From the NCBI RefSeq assembly GCF_958298935.1, contig NC_084923.1:28736501-28800500 (forward strand): a stretch of DNA of 64,000 nt. The letters run 5' to 3'. Position numbers and translations under genes: made by a program. Origin of the DNA: Phragmites australis. Its lineage: Eukaryota; Streptophyta; Magnoliopsida; Poales; Poaceae. Shown in pieces: positions 10,190 through 22,004 of this stretch (position 1 is its first letter; every line of letters begins with the position of its first letter). The notes below the pieces were generated by a model. That model was not told where the DNA came from and did not search any database. It saw nothing but the letters and a program-made list of their open reading frames with translations.

Positions 10190-13155
10190 TGATATGGGGT
10201 TTTAAAATAGGCGCCGAGATTCAAGAGATGATCATTAATATTGTGGACAACCGTAGGACTGATGGTATGTACTGGGACGTGTACTCTCTTAGGGAAAACC
10301 ATGTTTGGAAGAGGTACTTGTAGGATGTAGTGTAAAGAGGTTGGCCACCTTTATTGCTTGTGCAATGGAAAAATAAGGAGGGAGTTGGGGAGATGCAGGG
10401 TAGGGGGTATGTGGAGGAGGAAGAGGGTGATGAGGTTGGCGAACCCACCGGTGAGGCAAACGAGGGGGAATACATTCTTGGTTTAATTGAACAGATGGAG
10501 CGGGATGATCTTGAGACTGATGAAGCTCCCGAGTATGACATGTCGTATGATGAGGATAATGCTCTTATCCCTGCAAACTTGAAAAATTCAAACTTTAACG
10601 ACCTAGTGGTGAATTAAAGGAATCAGGTGGTATGGGAGTATAGTCAGAATGTGGTGACCGAGGGGGCTAGGTATCCTAATTTGTTAGGCCATGAATGATA
10701 CTGTGATTCAATGATCGACATCACTTCAACAATAGTTTGTTATTGTGAAGTCAAGCAAGGAGTATGATGTGAATTGCGTGAAGGAGGATTGCCCGTGGTG
10801 GGTGTATGGCTTCAAGGGGAAGTGGGTTGACTATTGAGAAGTGTTGATAGTGATAAACCACAATTGCATGCTGGATGAACTTGAGCCAAGCCACAAGAAC
10901 CTGACATCAGCCTTTGTTGCCGTTTGTCATCTCTGCCTAGATTTGTCATCTATGCCTAGATTGTGAACAACCTAAACTACGAAGAGGGTCTATAATATGG
11001 GCAATTGAGGAACAAGTACTAGTACACTATCAGCTACAACAAGTCTTGGAGGGCAAAGACGAAGGCAACTGAGATGAGGTTAGAGGCCTATGAAGCTTCA
11101 TATGGCAATCTACCATGGTTGCTTTAGACCATTGCTAAAAAGAACCTAGTGACTTATTATGACTTCGATAACTACCTATTGCTCTCTAAACCCAGCAAGT
11201 ACATCCTTAAGCGCAGCTTTTTTGCCTTAGGAGCATGTATCAAAGCTTTCGAGCATTGTTACCCTATCCTCTGCATCGATAGGACTTTCCTTACTGGCAT
11301 GTACAAGGGTCAGATACTTACTGCTATTAGGGTTGATGGGAACAATCAAGTGCTACCGTTGGCCTTTGCATTTGTGGAGAGTGAGAATACCAGCAGTTGC
11401 TATTCAGGTTGTCGACCACAGCGCGTACCAGTTTCCAGCAGACGGCATTCATGGGCCGACCATGGGATCTTTGTGGTGCCGACGATGCGCAAGAGCTATC
11501 AACTTTTCATGTATTCGTTCCATCCTTCCATTACTATGTTTGTCTAACAATGTTTTGGTGCACATCTGACTTGGTCTAGTGTCCTGACCCACCGCACATA
11601 CCCCGACTTCATTTCACAATTCGACGAGCTGACAGTCAACGATGCTAGGTAGATGCTATACACTAGTGAGGAGGTATAGACACGCGGCCCCTCAGACTTT
11701 CTGTCCTGTGCACATGGAATTGGGAGTACTAGATGACGAGGAGTGCCCTCGTGTTCGATATCCATGTCAAGGAGTACTCCTCGTATTGTGTGATGCGACA
11801 ATTCAGGTGGATCCTGGCGTTCCCGCTCCCACCCACTCGGATGGTGCCTCTTAACATCCACATGTGCTTACCTTGTAATTACTTCTTAAACTTCATCATT
11901 TTCAAACCATACGGTCATGTGCTTATGTTTATTTAAGTTGACACACAAGGTGCGCATACCACAAGCACGCTTGCATCATGTGTGCAGCTGTGGGTCCTCA
12001 AATGGGATCAGGCTATCGAAGACGTCATGGATAAGGACTGGCCCCACTCTAACAAGGTTTATGCCGAGTACCAAGCTTGGTTCGTGGCATGCACACGGAT
12101 CCGGGTATGTACACACTGTCGAAGCCTCCGTCCCATGTGGTTCATGTTTGCAACACGTACCTGGTGCACAGGGACTAGGCACGTTTGTTAGAGGTATATT
12201 CTTAATAACATGACTTGTCTTTTACTACCAGTTTAGCTTAACAAAAATTTGTCTAATCCAATGAAAATTTTGTTTGCAGATGGACATACTAACCATAAAG
12301 GGGTAATAGCACGGATGAACTGCGAGCGTTTGGACAATGGCCTAGACATCGGTAGGATCAAGTTGAGTGTGACATTCGATCGAATCTACCGGAAGGTCCA
12401 GAAGGTCATCAGGATGGCCAGCCGCAGGTCCTCCATGGATGTTATGATGGGACCTTGTGCACTGGCTCCTATACCACCACACTACTCTACCACGTTCACT
12501 GCCCTGTCGCAAAGACTGCTATGTCTGACGTATACCAACGAGCCCTCGAGGCCTTCTTTCACCCCCACTCTTGACACCTACTACGGTGGCAGCTTGGTGA
12601 GGTAGTCTTTCACCACTGGCGGTGACCCCAACTACGATGGCAGCCCAGAGAGGCAGTCTTTCTCCAGCGCAGGTGACCCCCACTACGATGTCATCTCATT
12701 GAAGCCAAAATTCACCAGTGCCGGTGAGCACTACTACTGCGGTAGCTCATCAAGGCGGCCTTCGATAGCGGACCTGGGTCCTTCCTCTTATGGCATCCCT
12801 ACCTCAGGTAGGACAACTACTTAATGACTAAATACGTGTTACATATATCAGGCATTATCGATGCTAACATGTTTTCTTCCTTTTTCCATATGCAAGGATC
12901 GAGGATCTTATGGACGTAGATGAGCAGGAGCACTACTTGGAGCAGTTGATCAGGGACAGTACTCATGTCTCTGGCTATGAGTACATCTTCGGCCCTGTAG
13001 ACGAGCTCATCGCTTCACAGCTACTTGGCGCACAAGAGGTAGGGACACATCCTAGCCAGGATGACTACGCAATGCCACCGCCTGCCGGTCGGCTTGCACG
13101 GCTGGTTGTACCACCCGACCCACTGACGTACTCAGATCACCACGTTAGAGCATAG
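10190..13155 (+). pseudogene. Mutator-like transposase with plant mobile domain, decayed
   Basis: The N-terminal MULE region begins near 10200 (NRRTDG...YW, ENHVWKRY). An acidic stretch (10400-10610) and a MuDR-type zinc-rich region (about 10750-10930, with CPWW and a later HNC) follow. The DDE-domain start lies at 11150-11400: CIDRTFLTGMYKG holds the first catalytic Asp, then DGNNQVLPLAFAFVE. The rest of the DDE domain is missing. From about 11590 a plant mobile domain C-terminal part follows (the TYPDFISQFDEL-type block, VMRQF, WDQAIEDVM...YAEYQAWF). Later exons show introns: acceptor TTTGCAG at 12280, donor at about 12806, acceptor GCAAG at about 12896, with the last exon ending at 13155. 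Many stops and frameshifts. MULEs carrying this domain are known in plants. Confidence 0.75.
12573..12776 (+). repeat. Four in-frame 51-bp repeats in the plant-mobile-domain exon
   Basis: Units start at 12573, 12624, 12675 and 12726. Each is 51 bp (17 residues) and of the form D-x-x-Y-x-G-S-x-x-R-x-S-F-x-x-x-G. The first has a stop codon in the middle and the fourth is the most diverged. Confidence 0.8.
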
Positions 13156-13448
13156 AGGCGCAGGGTTCCCAGATTGGGTAAGACCAAGGGGTCATCCCCA
13201 AGCGGGGCCTCTTTTAGTTACTCTTGCGATGTATCTAGTTATCCTATTCGTAGTACCAAGTACTATCTTATTGATCTAGCTTTATCCTACTATCTTATTA
13301 TCAGTGCCATATTATCTTTTATCTACTATGTTTTTGTTAGTGCTGCATTCCATAACCAACATAATAAACACACTTGACCTAAGTTACAATGGCATGTACG
13401 ATACACCTAGTGGCGTATCGGAGTTTTGCCTAACATATCTTAGGGAAT
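13156..13448. other. No gene seen
   Basis: AT-rich 3' flank of the Mutator-like relic, up to the start of LTR P. Nothing recognisable. Confidence 0.5.
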
Positions 13449-13504
13449 GTAAAAAGGCACACTTTTGGGGGTCGTTCTCAAGGACCCATGACGGCCCCTT
13501 GGAT

Positions 13505-13690
13505 TTACCAGCCCAGCATCCCGAAGCACCGGCCTCCCGAAGCCCCGACCTTCCGGAGTCCTACCTCCCGAAGCCTCAGCCTCCCAAAGGCTCGGTCTCC
13601 CGAAGCCTCGATCTCCCTAAGCCTTGGCCTCCTGAAGCCCCAGCCTGCCGGAGCCCTGCCTCCCAAAGGCTTCACCCCCCGAGCCATGTC
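13505..13690. repeat. C-rich imperfect short tandem repeat inside LTR P
   Basis: About a dozen 14-17 bp units around CCTCCCGAAGCC. They account for the Pro/Ser-rich open frames on both strands here, which are not genes. Confidence 0.75.
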
Positions 13691-14082
13691 TCCCGAGGCC
13701 CTCGTCTCCAGCTACTCGGGCCGGCTTCCCAGAGGCTACAGGGTGAGTCATCAGGCCTCTGGAAAGATCTGTTAGAAGGGGAGCACTGGTCATACTTTAC
13801 ATGTAAGGAGGTAACCGGCATTAAATACCTAGGTGGGTGGACACCGCTCTGACACCCTGGCATAATGGAGGCTATCTTGACACCCCTGATAGTGCGGCGT
13901 CGGGGCGTAATTGGCGACCGGCTCACTGCCTTCAGGGGGCAGGCACCACGATAGTTACTATGGTGGATATTTATCCCCCAAGAAGGGTAGAAAGTAGTTA
14001 CCCGAGATAAGACCCAGTAATTCAGTCGAGTCCTAGGTATTTATACATTATGATAACTTGTACGTAAAGCTATGCATGACCC

Positions 14083-14090
14083 TATAAATA
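14083..14090 (+). promoter_or_regulatory. LTR TATA box of element P
   Basis: TATAAATA about 220 bp before the LTR end, a typical gypsy LTR core promoter position. Confidence 0.6.
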
Positions 14091-14303
14091 GGTGGCCATG
14101 GTCTCTTGGGAAGAATACACGAGCTAAACAGCAAAAACACACCAAGCTACGCCGTGATACTCCTCCCATATCGATCCATTTTTTCTACCATCAATACATT
14201 CGTTGTGTTCCTTCCTCTTAAACTTCGTCTCCAAGCTTGAGTCTCCTCCTTAGAAGAAACTATCGCTGTACTTGCTGGGGCAAGACGAACTCTTGCTCTA
14301 ACA

Positions 14304-14330
14304 GCGCGCCGTCCCTGGGGACTCGAACAC
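14304..14330 (+). other. Primer-binding region of element P
   Basis: The tract GCGCGCCGTCCCTGGGGACT lies one or two bases past the LTR end. It is related to the 'TGGCGCGCC' and 'TGGCACCGTCTGTGGGG' sites seen in the other gypsy elements here. The priming tRNA was not determined. Confidence 0.5.
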
Positions 14331-14351
14331 ATAAGTGCTAAGAGATGTAGG

Positions 14352-15408
14352 ATGCGACCCAAGAAGAAGACCACCAAGACCGCGTTGATAGCGGCCGACC
14401 CCCCAGTCACACCTGCGCGACAGTCCAGCTGGCTAGACGCAGGCGGTGCCGACGACGGTCCCCCAGCCGGGGGGAATAGGAACCTTACGGCCACCGCCGA
14501 CCCAACCATAACCACAGCTGCGGGCGGCCCTGAAGGGTTCTCTACCTTGGAGATCCAGCAGCAGCAAGGCAAGGCCCCCGCTGCGACTGGCGCTACCACC
14601 GAAAACACCGTTCCTCCCGAGCGGCAATCACGCTTGGTAGCACTCCTAGCCTAGATGGAGGAACTACGGATAGCCCTACAGGTCGAACAGCAAGCTGCCC
14701 ACACCTTTGCTGCCGCTCCCAGGACGGTCGGTGCGGTTCCGACCCAAGCTCCACGAACAAACGAACACCTCGGCGCAAGGACCAGGCCTGTTCGGTCCCC
14801 AGAGCCTCAGAGTCGGCGTTGTGAGGACCCCCTGCAAGACCATGACTCTCCCCTGCGGGCCGACCTGCAGGCCACGCCCTTCCCAGAGGGTTTTCGGACC
14901 CTGAAATTGCCCAAGTTTAAAGGCGATTCGGATCCTGACGAGTTCGTCCGATCCTACGCCCTAGCCATAGAGACCAGTGGGGGCGGACCGGCCACCATAG
15001 CTAAATGCTTCCCCCTCGCCTTAGAAGGGGTGGCCATATGCTAGTTCTGGGCGTTGGACCCTAGCTCCTTTCACACCTGGTCCCAACTCCGAGACCTCTT
15101 CCGCAGCAACATCCAGGGCACCTTCGTCGAACCAGTAACCTTTGGCAGCCTGTTCACTATTAAGCAGGAGCCATACGAAACCCTTCTGGACTACTTCCGA
15201 AGGTTCTCCCAGACCAAGGCCCAGATTTCGGGCATATCGGACTCTTCGGTCATCAACACCGCGACCCAGGGCCTGGCCAAAGGCCTCCTATACGATCGGC
15301 TGAACTAACATCCAATACGCACGGTAGAAATCGTCATAAGCAAATTCAAGGAGTATGAATCCCCTTTCACAAGCAAGCGACGGATGCCAAAAGCTGAAGC
15401 TACTCAGA
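14352..15408 (+). pseudogene. gag of gypsy element P, truncated
   Basis: The frame begins MRPKKKTTKT and has a Gln/Ala/Pro-rich N-terminal part (with a stop at 14652). The retrotransposon gag domain follows: LPKFKGDSDPDEFVRSYALA, a stop at 15042, then DPSSFHTWSQLRDLFRSNIQGTF and the EPYETLLDYFRRF block. It reads on past a stop near 15306 until about 15408. There the match to gag stops and minus-strand RNase H sequence of G1 begins. Zinc knuckle, protease and pol of P are missing. Confidence 0.85.
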
Positions 15409-17629
15409 GTCTAGGGAACAGATCCTCATATTCATTATTCATGGTTAGAAAATCGATCTAAAGTGTGTATTGTAAGCTTTCTCCTATTAGAGTGATTATT
15501 GTAATCCTAGCCCCACGCCTTGAAGCGTGAGTGATCCGTTGAAGAATATAGTTCAAACATTTGATAAGTTGCCACAGTCATTCTAGGGTTGATCTTGTTC
15601 TTTCCATTCGTCCATGAAGTCAGCGAGTGCTTGGGATTTGATTGCTATTAGAGGTATGAAACATACATCAAATTCTTTGATTTCAATAGACCACTTGGCA
15701 GTTCAGCTGATTGCATCTCTATTGTGTAGGATTTTGCTCAGTGGGAATATTGATGGTATGGTAATCTTGTGAGCCTAGAAGTAATGTCATAACCTGTGAG
15801 AGGCCATTAGTATAGCATTTAGTAGCTTCTGCACTTGCAGATAGTGTTCTTTAGGACAATGGAGTAGTTCACTGATGTAGTACACTGGCCGCTGGCTTTT
15901 CTCTCATTTGTCTTGCACTTCTCTTTCTACCACCAATACCCCACTTACAGCATGTGGTTCGGTTGCGATGTATAAGAGCAAACGTTTATTAGGGTTGGGA
16001 GCGATTAGCACAAGGGGGAAGAAAGATATCTCTTCAAATTGTTAGATGCCTCATCTGCTTCTTTTGACCATTCAAACTTGTCATGCTGTCTTAATAACTT
16101 GAAGAAGGGAAGTCCTCGATCTCTGAGCTAGGAAATAAACTGACTAAGGGCTACCACGCATCCAGTCAGTCTCTGAACTTCTCGCACTGACTTGGGGGGT
16201 TGCATCTCTTCAATAGCTTTGATCTTCTCTGAATTAAATTCTATTACCCTATAGGACACCAGGTAATTGAGCAATTTTCCTACGTTAACTCTAAACATGC
16301 ACTTCGCTGGGTTCAGCATGACTCGATTTTTGTGCAGGTTCTTAAACGATTCTTGTAGGTCAGAGATGAGATCTTCCTTATTTTTGGTTTTGATGATGAG
16401 ATCATGAACATAGGCATTCCTCATTCTAGCTGATTTGATCGTGAAGTGTTATCTGCATTCCTCATTGGTATGTGGCACCGGCATTCTTCAACTCGAATGG
16501 CCTTCTAACATTGCAATAAACTCCAAACAGAGTAATAAAGGAGGTTTTCTCTTCATCCTCTAGATGCATGCAAATCTGGTGGTAATCGGTGTGGGCATCA
16601 AGAAGGCTTATATAATCATAGCCAGAGTTGGAGTCGACTATCTGATCTATTAGTGGCAGAGGAAAAGCATCCTTAGGGTTGGCCTTGTTGAGATCAGTGA
16701 AGTCGACACACATTCTCCACTAGACATTTGAGTTTCTGACCATGATGGAATTTGCGAGCCACTCAGAGTGATCCACCTTTAGAATAAAACCTGCCTTGAT
16801 GAGCCTTTCGATTTCCTCTTTAATGGCTTCTTTCCAATCTGGTGCGAACCATCAAAGTTTCTATTTGACCACCTTTGTGTCAGGCCAGATAGCCAGTTTG
16901 TGCTCAATCACCGCCGTAGGGATCCTGGGCATATCTAACGGTTGCCAGGAGAACATGTCGGCATTTCCAAGAGGAAGGTGATGAGCGCGAGTTTCGAACA
17001 GTCTTGGACGATTCCGTTAGGTCTAGAGGAATCACTTTTACTTTGCCGTGGGACTTCATGATGGCTTAGGCCTTGAGTTTTTCAACTACTTATCTAGTTC
17101 CAGTGTCCCAGAGAGTCATTCCCTTGGAGATCGGAGATCGATCCTGATTCAATTGATGTCGAGATGTTCCCTAATTAGATTGATGTGGGGGTAGACGAAT
17201 CCTCTTTAGAAGCCCCTAGGCGCCTTCCCTGGCTGTCGATGACCTCACACAAGTCATTGATCAGATGAGCTTTGACTGGCGAGTTCTGGCGGTAGTTGTT
17301 TGCTCGATTGTCATCCCAAGGAACTTTGTCCCGGGGTTATGCCTCTCTAAGTTTGATGCATCTTGCAATGGGGTATTGTCTGGTCTGACCTGATTAGCAT
17401 TATTTCTGGGTAGGGCCTGATGAGAGTTCTTGGCCTGGATGATTATCTCCTTTGTTAGGTTGACCGACGAGTTCATCCAATCCTTACTAGTGGGGTAACC
17501 AGATCTGTGGTCGGACGACACATGAGGGTCTCTTGTAGGAGGAGGATCCTCTTAGCAAGTAGATTTAAAGTGGTTAACCCCGTGCTGATATTCAGGAGAT
17601 GGTAAGACCGAGGCTCTATTAAGGACTGG
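15409..17629 (-). pseudogene. Tat-lineage gypsy element G1: part of gag, RT and RNase H, broken
   Basis: Minus-strand order from high to low coordinates: a gag-leader segment (17629-17261) matching G2 at about 38500-38870; a gap near 17130 where gag core and protease are deleted; the RT start (DMPRIPTAVIEHKLA), VDFTDLNKANPKDAFPLP (about 16700) and DYISLLDAHTDYHQI; and the catalytic box at 16401-16412. That box reads YVHD, so a catalytic Asp is lost. The connection domain (REVQRLTGCVVALSQF) ends near 16128. RNase H fragments (GSLTLQG near 15530, EKLT...YED) run to 15409, where element P begins. Stops and frameshifts are frequent. The upstream half of this element lies at 32678-33642, beyond the 15-kb insertion of element R. 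Confidence 0.85.
17625..17629. repeat. Target-site duplication of element R, low side
   Basis: ACTGG immediately before the LTR terminus TGATACGGGG. The same ACTGG follows the other terminus at 32678-32682. Confidence 0.85.
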
Positions 17630-18649
17630 TGATACGGGGGCGGCTCGATCTTCTCAGGAAGAGCTGATGATAAAAAAATGTGAAGTAGACGATGTCACTA
17701 GCTGAACACTCGCACCAATGTACGAACCCTCAAATCTTCGGAACACACCCAACACAGACCTGTAGATGATTGTCACGAGACCACGAGTGACGATCGTGAA
17801 GTCCCCAATTCCCAGCGGAACGACAACTTGACCTTGGATTGCAGAACAATAAACAATGATTGCCTAATTCTCTCTCAGCTGTCCTCGCATGAACGCTGGT
17901 ATGAAAGAACAAACAATAGCTATGTTTCAATCTTATGCATTAAGTGGTTTGCCCTCTATGTGTCGTGGACTCTACTATATATACTACCTAGTACTATGGA
18001 AACCGAATTGGACTCATTACAATATAAAAAGGAAATCTAAGGTAAGAGCGATGTATTATTTTGACGATTGAGACCGACTCAATACGAATTGGGCAATTTG
18101 GCTGGGTCCGTTGGAAAGGTTATCAAATAATCTTTCTAGAGGGTATTTACACAACCCAATCCGACTTCGTATGAGAAACTTATGGTACTTTTAATCGACA
18201 TCTATTTGGCTGCAATAAACCGAGTCTGAGTCGGCTTCAATCTTTCCTATTTTGCTGCTCCTTGATTAATTCCATGTAGAACTTGAAATGAAAGTCTCCA
18301 ATGCCTTTGGAAAGTCCATGTACAGCTGCATATGACATTTAGACACCTTATGATAACCTTTTTCTCCCACTCATCCCTCAGCTCTTCTTTGTCTATGTGC
18401 CAACAAATAATGCAGCTCTTCTTCCTCTTGTGCATCATATTGATCTAAATACCTAAGCACAAGTAAATTACAAGATTAGGGTAGTATAAAATTCTCCTTA
18501 AAATTAATGATATGGTCATTAAGAAATAAGTTCACCTGATTTTGTTTTTCTTGGCACGTGCTCTTGTAATTGGTCCAGTTGGCAACTTGATGCGTATATC
18601 TTGATCATTAGGCGGTGGTGAAGAATACGTCGTAAGGTTGTCCTCATCA
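17630..18649 (-). mobile_element. 3' LTR of element R
   Basis: About 1.02 kb. In minus orientation it starts TGATGAGGACAACC (ending at 18649) and ends CCCCCGTATCA (17630). A TATATATAG tract on the minus strand near 17975-17985 is a likely TATA box. It aligns along its whole length with 31676-32677 with many substitutions and small gaps, so the insertion is old. Confidence 0.85.
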
Positions 18650-18662
18650 TCTCCCCATCTTG
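18650..18662 (-). other. Polypurine tract of element R
   Basis: On the minus strand AAGATGGGGAGA directly precedes the LTR start TGATGAGG. Confidence 0.7.
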
Positions 18663-19781
18663 AAAAGGTGTCGGCCTTGATGCTAGACCATTACCACCGA
18701 AAAACGGTGATAGATTAGCAACATTGAATGTAGAGCTCACACCGTATTCATCTCCCGGAAGCTCGATCTTGTATGCATTGTCAATGATTTGTTGTAATAC
18801 TCACCTCTTGACCGCAGCTTTGACTTGTGTCGTTCTGGAAAATGATCTTTGCGATAATGTAACCACACTAAATCGCCCAGTTCAAACAGTACCTTCTTCC
18901 TTTTCTTGTTTGCTTTCTCCGCATTGTACTTCACCTTCTTCTCGATTTCTTCTTTTGTTTTTAAATGTAATTTCTTGACATAGTCAGCTCGCTTTAACGC
19001 TTCCATATTTACTTGTTGTTGACTTGGAAGTGGCAGCAAATCAAGCAGCATAATCGGTTTAAAACCATACACCACCTCAAAAGGACACATCTGAGTAGTG
19101 GACTGAATAGCCCGGTTATAAGCGAATTCCACATGCGGCAAACAGTCCTCCCACTCTCTTAGATTCTTCTTGATTATGGTCCTTAGCAATGTTGAAAGTG
19201 TGTAGTTCACTACCTCCGTTTGACCATCAGTTTGGGGATGACAAGTTGTGCTGAATAACAACTTTGTCCCCAACTTACCCCAAAGTGTCCTCCAAAAGTA
19301 GCTCATGAATTTCACATCGCTATCCGACACAATGGTACATGGCACACCATGCAACCTCATGATCTCCCTGAAAAAAAAGTTAGCAATATGCGATGCATTG
19401 TCGCTCTTGTGGCACGGAATGAAGTGTGCCATCTTCGAAAATCGATCCACAACAACAAAAACATAATCTCTCCCCCCTCTTAGTTCTAGGCAATTCTAAA
19501 ACAAAATACATACTAATATCCTCCCATGGTGCATTGGGAACAGGTAGAGGATTATATAACCCGTGTGGATTTAACTTTGATTTGGCCTTGTGGCAAGTAA
19601 TACATTGTTGCACATGCCTTTCCACGTCACACCTCATCTTAGACCAAAAAAAATTATCACTCAGCATAGACAATGTTTTCTCACATCCAAAATGCCCCAT
19701 CAATCCACCTGCATGAGATTCCTGCAGCAAGAGCAAGCGTATGGACGATTCTGGAACGCATAATTTGTCAGCACAAAACAA
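18663..19781 (-). pseudogene. Integrase of element R, broken
   Basis: The zinc-binding region has HAGGLMGHFG...FFWSKMRCDVERHVQQC and C-H spacing of the HHCC type (19720-19600). The core starts [17 protein letters not shown], followed by IVSDSDVKF (second Asp) and [14 protein letters not shown], with the DDE Glu at [10 protein letters not shown] nearby. After [13 protein letters not shown] the C-terminal part is frameshifted near 18830. The STFNVANLSPF block follows and the frame reads into the LTR. Frameshifts near 19440 and 18830 separate three frames. Function in the intact family: insertion of cDNA into the genome. Confidence 0.88.
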
Positions 19782-19914
19782 AAATCCATCATGTAAGTGA
19801 TATTTTTCCCATTTTTTCCCTCTTTGCAGTGCACATAGGGAACAACAAAATCATGGTAATTTGCATATAAATCACACAAACTCTCTAAACTAGGAACTTG
19901 CACATCTAAATGAT

Positions 19915-21483
19915 TTAAAAGCACATTTTTCCTAGAAAGAGCATCAGCAACCATATTTTCTTTTCCCTTTTATATTTTACAACGTAAGGAAATGACTCAA
20001 TGAATTCTACCCACTTAACTTGATGACGGTTCAGTTTAGATTGACCTTGAAAATATTTTAAGGATTCATGGTCAGAATGTATAATAAACACCTTAGGCAC
20101 CTTGGTCAGAATGTATAATAATGTTGCCACACTTTTAACACTCTCACTAAATCATAAAACTCCTTATCGTAAACCGAATAATTCGGGCACCTTTCAGTTT
20201 CTCACTGAAGTATGCTACAAGTCTACCCTCTTGCAGTAAAACACCACCAATACCAATTCCACTAGCATCACATACAATTTCAAAAATCTTAGTGAAATCA
20301 GGTAAAACAAGTAACGGTGCCTCAGTTAATCGTTTCTTAAGCTCATCAAAAGCAGCTTGTTGTGCTTCCCTCCAACGAAATTCAACATTCTTTTTAATCA
20401 GTTCATTCAAAGGGGCAGCGATGGTACTAAAATCAATAACAAAGAGCCGATAAAAACCAGCGAGACCATGAAAGCTCCGAATTTGATTAACATTCACAGG
20501 TGTAGGCCAATTTTTAATAGCTTCAATTTTAGATTCATCTACTTCTACTCCCTATGCTGAAACCACATATCCTAGAAATATCACATGATCTTTGCAAAAA
20601 GTGCATTTTTCTAAGTTACCAAACAACTTTGCATCACGTAAGACTTCTAGCACTTGGCGAATATGATCAATATGTTCGTGTTCAGTACGGCTATAAATCA
20701 AAATATCATCAAAGTACACAACTACGAATTTACCATGAAATGTCTTAAAACATGATTTCTAAGTTGCATGAAAGTATTAGGTGCATTGGTTTGTATGAGT
20801 GGTATGGCTAACCACTCATACAAACCAAATTTTATTTTAAAGGCTGTTTTCCCCTCATCCCCTTCTTTCATCCTAATCTGATGGTAACTACTACGCAAAT
20901 CAATTTTAGAGAAAATAACAACACCACTCAATTCATCTAACATGTCATCTAAGTGAGGTATAGGGTGATGATATCGAATAGTGATATTATTAATCGCTCT
21001 TCAATCTATGCACATACTCCACGTACCATATTTCTTAGGAACCAAAATAATAGGAATAACACAAGGGCTTAAGCTTTCGCGAACGTACCCTTTGGAGAGA
21101 AGCTCTTGCACTTGTTTCTGAATTTCTTTTGTTTCCTCGGGGTTGGTATGGTACGGTGGTCGATTAGGTAGCGTCACGCCAGGAATCAAATAAATTTGAT
21201 GCTCTATCCCTCTGATCGGTGGTAAACCAGCGGGCACCTCCGTTGGAAACACATCTCTGAATTCCTGCAAAACACAAGAAACACCACTAGGTAGAGAAAT
21301 CACATCGTTAGTCAAAAGTAATGCTTCTTTGTACAGCAGTACAAAGTGCACCAAATTAGGATCCTTGCTGAATTCTCTCATCTCTGATTTGGTGGCTAGC
21401 ATTACTAAATTCTTCTCTCCCACACTTTCCTTTGTACCACTCAGATTTGGTTTGTGGTCCTCACTCACCGAAGGTGGAGTCAC
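19915..21483 (-). pseudogene. Reverse transcriptase and RNase H of element R, broken
   Basis: Starts in the protease-RT linker (FRDVFPTEVPAGLPPIRGIEHQI, about 21260). RT follows: VPKKYGTWSMCID then a stop, [14 protein letters not shown], and [19 protein letters not shown]. The catalytic box YFDD lies at 20705-20716, and LGYVVSA and GLAGFYRLFV come later. RNase H (the EIVCDASGIGIGGVL block near 20260, then [28 protein letters not shown] at 20130-19960) carries a duplicated short segment near 20050-20120. There are several stops and frameshifts (about 20998, 20720, 20570 and 20160). Confidence 0.88.
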
Positions 21484-21495
21484 TATATGTTTCTC

Positions 21496-21771
21496 TCACT
21501 CTTTCTCACTCTCGACGTGCAGCTCAATTTTCTGTATTAAAGAATCAACAATCTGTTGTGGTGTAAGCGGCTTCAAGATGATCTCCTTATTGTTCCATTG
21601 GAATGTGTAGCGATTGGTACACTCATCATGAATAGCTGAATGGTCATATTGCCATGGCCGTCCCAATAGCAAGTGACAGACCGTCATAGGCACAACATCG
21701 CAATCCACAATGTCGATGTACCTCCCAATAGTAAATGTGACATGCACCATATAGTTCACCTTCACTATCAA
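21496..21771 (-). pseudogene. Aspartic protease remnant of element R
   Basis: The frame ends in CHLLLGRPWQYDHSAIHD, the C-terminal flap and 'LLGRPW' landmark of gypsy proteases. The N-terminal active-site DGG region lies in a degenerate stretch near 21800. The following PLTPQQIVD and Glu/Lys-rich linker lead to RT. Confidence 0.7.
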
Positions 21772-22004
21772 GCTTTACCCAAGTCTGAAACAAATTGCAC
21801 CGTTGTTTGAGTGATCATGGCATCACCGTAAGCTCTTCGGGTGTGCAAATAATGGAATACTGCTTAGGGTTAGGAAACTCTAGATCACACTCACATTGCT
21901 CTATCTCATCAGTGTGCAAAGCTGGTGTTGCATCAAATAACTCGTCATCACTAGCAGAAATATACCCATCATCTGTAATAAGCATAACCTTTGTATTTGA
22001 GCAA

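Larger units (their letters stand above)
13449..14302 (+). mobile_element. 5' LTR of Ty3/gypsy element P
   Basis: The 3' boundary is well placed. The LTR ends CTCTAACA at 14302, directly followed by a GCGCGCCGTCCCTGGGGA-type primer-binding region and then gag. The 5' boundary (TGTAAAAAGG at 13449) is my best reading; it cannot be verified because the partner LTR and target duplication are absent. A TATA box lies at 14083-14090. The region about 13505-13690 is a C-rich imperfect tandem repeat of CCTCCCGAAGCCTCG-like units. Confidence 0.65.

Noticed and set aside
13304..13926. Pro/Ser-rich open frames on both strands
   Set aside because: They arise from the C-rich tandem repeat inside LTR P; no conserved domain.
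14304..14330. Possible tRNA-related gene at primer-binding sites
   Set aside because: Only short complementarity-type tracts next to LTR ends; no tRNA cloverleaf with A and B boxes was seen here or elsewhere in the window.
14147..14778. Minus-strand frames of 61-153 residues opposite gag of P
   Set aside because: Shadows of the GC-rich gag frame, which carries the recognisable domain.
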